Of a stretch of DNA of 20,354 bases, positions 20,174 to 20,354 are shown piece after piece. Under the pieces are notes generated by a model. The model ran no database searches. It saw nothing but the letters and a program-made list of their open reading frames with translations, and was not told where the DNA came from. The translations under genes were made by a program, and so were the position numbers. The DNA is from Vulcanimicrobiota bacterium (GTDB taxonomy: Bacteria; Eremiobacterota; Eremiobacteria; Baltobacterales; Baltobacteraceae), in the NCBI GenBank assembly GCA_028287545.1, contig JAQBPL010000126.1, positions 1-20,354 of the forward strand, in the 5' to 3' direction. Each line of letters starts with the position of its first letter. Within the stretch, counting starts at the first letter, position 1.

Positions 20174-20354
20174 GCCGCCACCTCGCTCGGCGCTCGCGCC
20201 GCTGCAACGAGCACACCGGAGACCGCCAGATAGAACATCGCGAGAAGCAGAAGCGAGAGGTCGGCGCCCCACCAGGCAATGCCGAGGCCTTCGCCGGTCC
20301 AGAACGTGCCGAACGACGTCAGCATGATGCCGACGACGAACTTCATCGTGTTCT
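20170..20354 (-). CDS. Membrane protein, COG4280-like, C-terminal part only
   Basis: The last 60 codons of a gene whose start lies beyond the window. It reads MKFVVGIMLTSFGTFWTGEG, then LGIAWWGADLSLLLLAMFYL and ending PSEVAA. The KFVVGxxLTSFGTFWxGEG pattern is what I recall from the C-terminus of predicted membrane proteins classed as COG4280 (loosely related to the TMEM165/GDT1 cation transporters). Its TGA overlaps the GTG of the next gene. The family assignment is from memory and tentative. Confidence 0.6.
   Translation of the reverse strand, partial: NTMKFVVGIMLTSFGTFWTGEGLGIAWWGADLSLLLLAMFYLAVSGVLVAAARAPSEVAA

Overview
The window is GC-rich bacterial chromosomal DNA with tightly packed genes on both strands. 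Short convergent gene ends, AGGAGG-type ribosome binding sites, GTG starts and a dispersed hairpin repeat (core CTCGACAAGCTCGGGATGAC) are visible. No rRNA or marker gene fixes the taxon. The style fits a high-GC, little-cultured lineage (something like Eremiobacterota/Vulcanimicrobiota is my guess, low confidence).

Left part (1-13090), mostly metabolic and transport genes: ilvD (dihydroxy-acid dehydratase); a convergent OFA-type MFS transporter; an RND efflux pair (adaptor 3943-5235, HAE1-type pump 5244-8432) bracketed by two paralogous secreted His/Tyr/Asp-rich small proteins whose flanking DNA is also duplicated; a WYL-domain regulator preceded by a VOC/glyoxalase gene broken by a one-base frameshift; an ODP-type metallo-beta-lactamase-fold protein; an EntS-like MFS exporter; and an MtnX-like HAD phosphatase.

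Centre and right (13096-19603), the part of greatest interest: an RNA-repair and tRNA island. On the minus strand rtcB (RNA 3'-phosphate ligase) is followed by four tandem Y-RNA-like genes packed into 480 bases and then rsr (bacterial Ro60, TROVE + vWA). All four RNAs share a GGGCCG(A/G) ... GGTTA-type motif inside a stem that resembles the Ro60-binding stem of Y RNAs. Two of them (14752-14884 and 14989-15120) carry permuted tRNA-mimic modules with real T-arms, and in one case a real D-arm. Divergently, on the plus strand, is an array of 15 tRNA genes (Trp, Phe, Arg, Ala, Asn, Leu-GAG, Tyr, Met, Pro, Leu-CAG, Gln, Lys, Thr, Ser, Gly), some only one base apart and several structurally odd. It ends with an HNH endonuclease gene 30 bases after tRNA-Gly. 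A small membrane-protein gene on the minus strand splits the array.

Between the two arms (16427-16974) lie two divergent sigma70-like promoters with nearly the same -35 block (GCTTGACAARTGT). Each is followed by a structured leader of about 175-205 bases ending in an intrinsic terminator placed just before the first gene of its arm (rtcB or tRNA-Trp). This looks like paired attenuation control. My inference is a system that copes with tRNA damage: RtcB reseals cut tRNAs, Ro60 with tRNA-mimic Y RNAs handles damaged or misfolded RNA, and the array supplies spare tRNAs.

The right end holds a small XRE-type regulator, a repeat copy, and two overlapping minus-strand membrane-protein genes, the second cut by the window edge.
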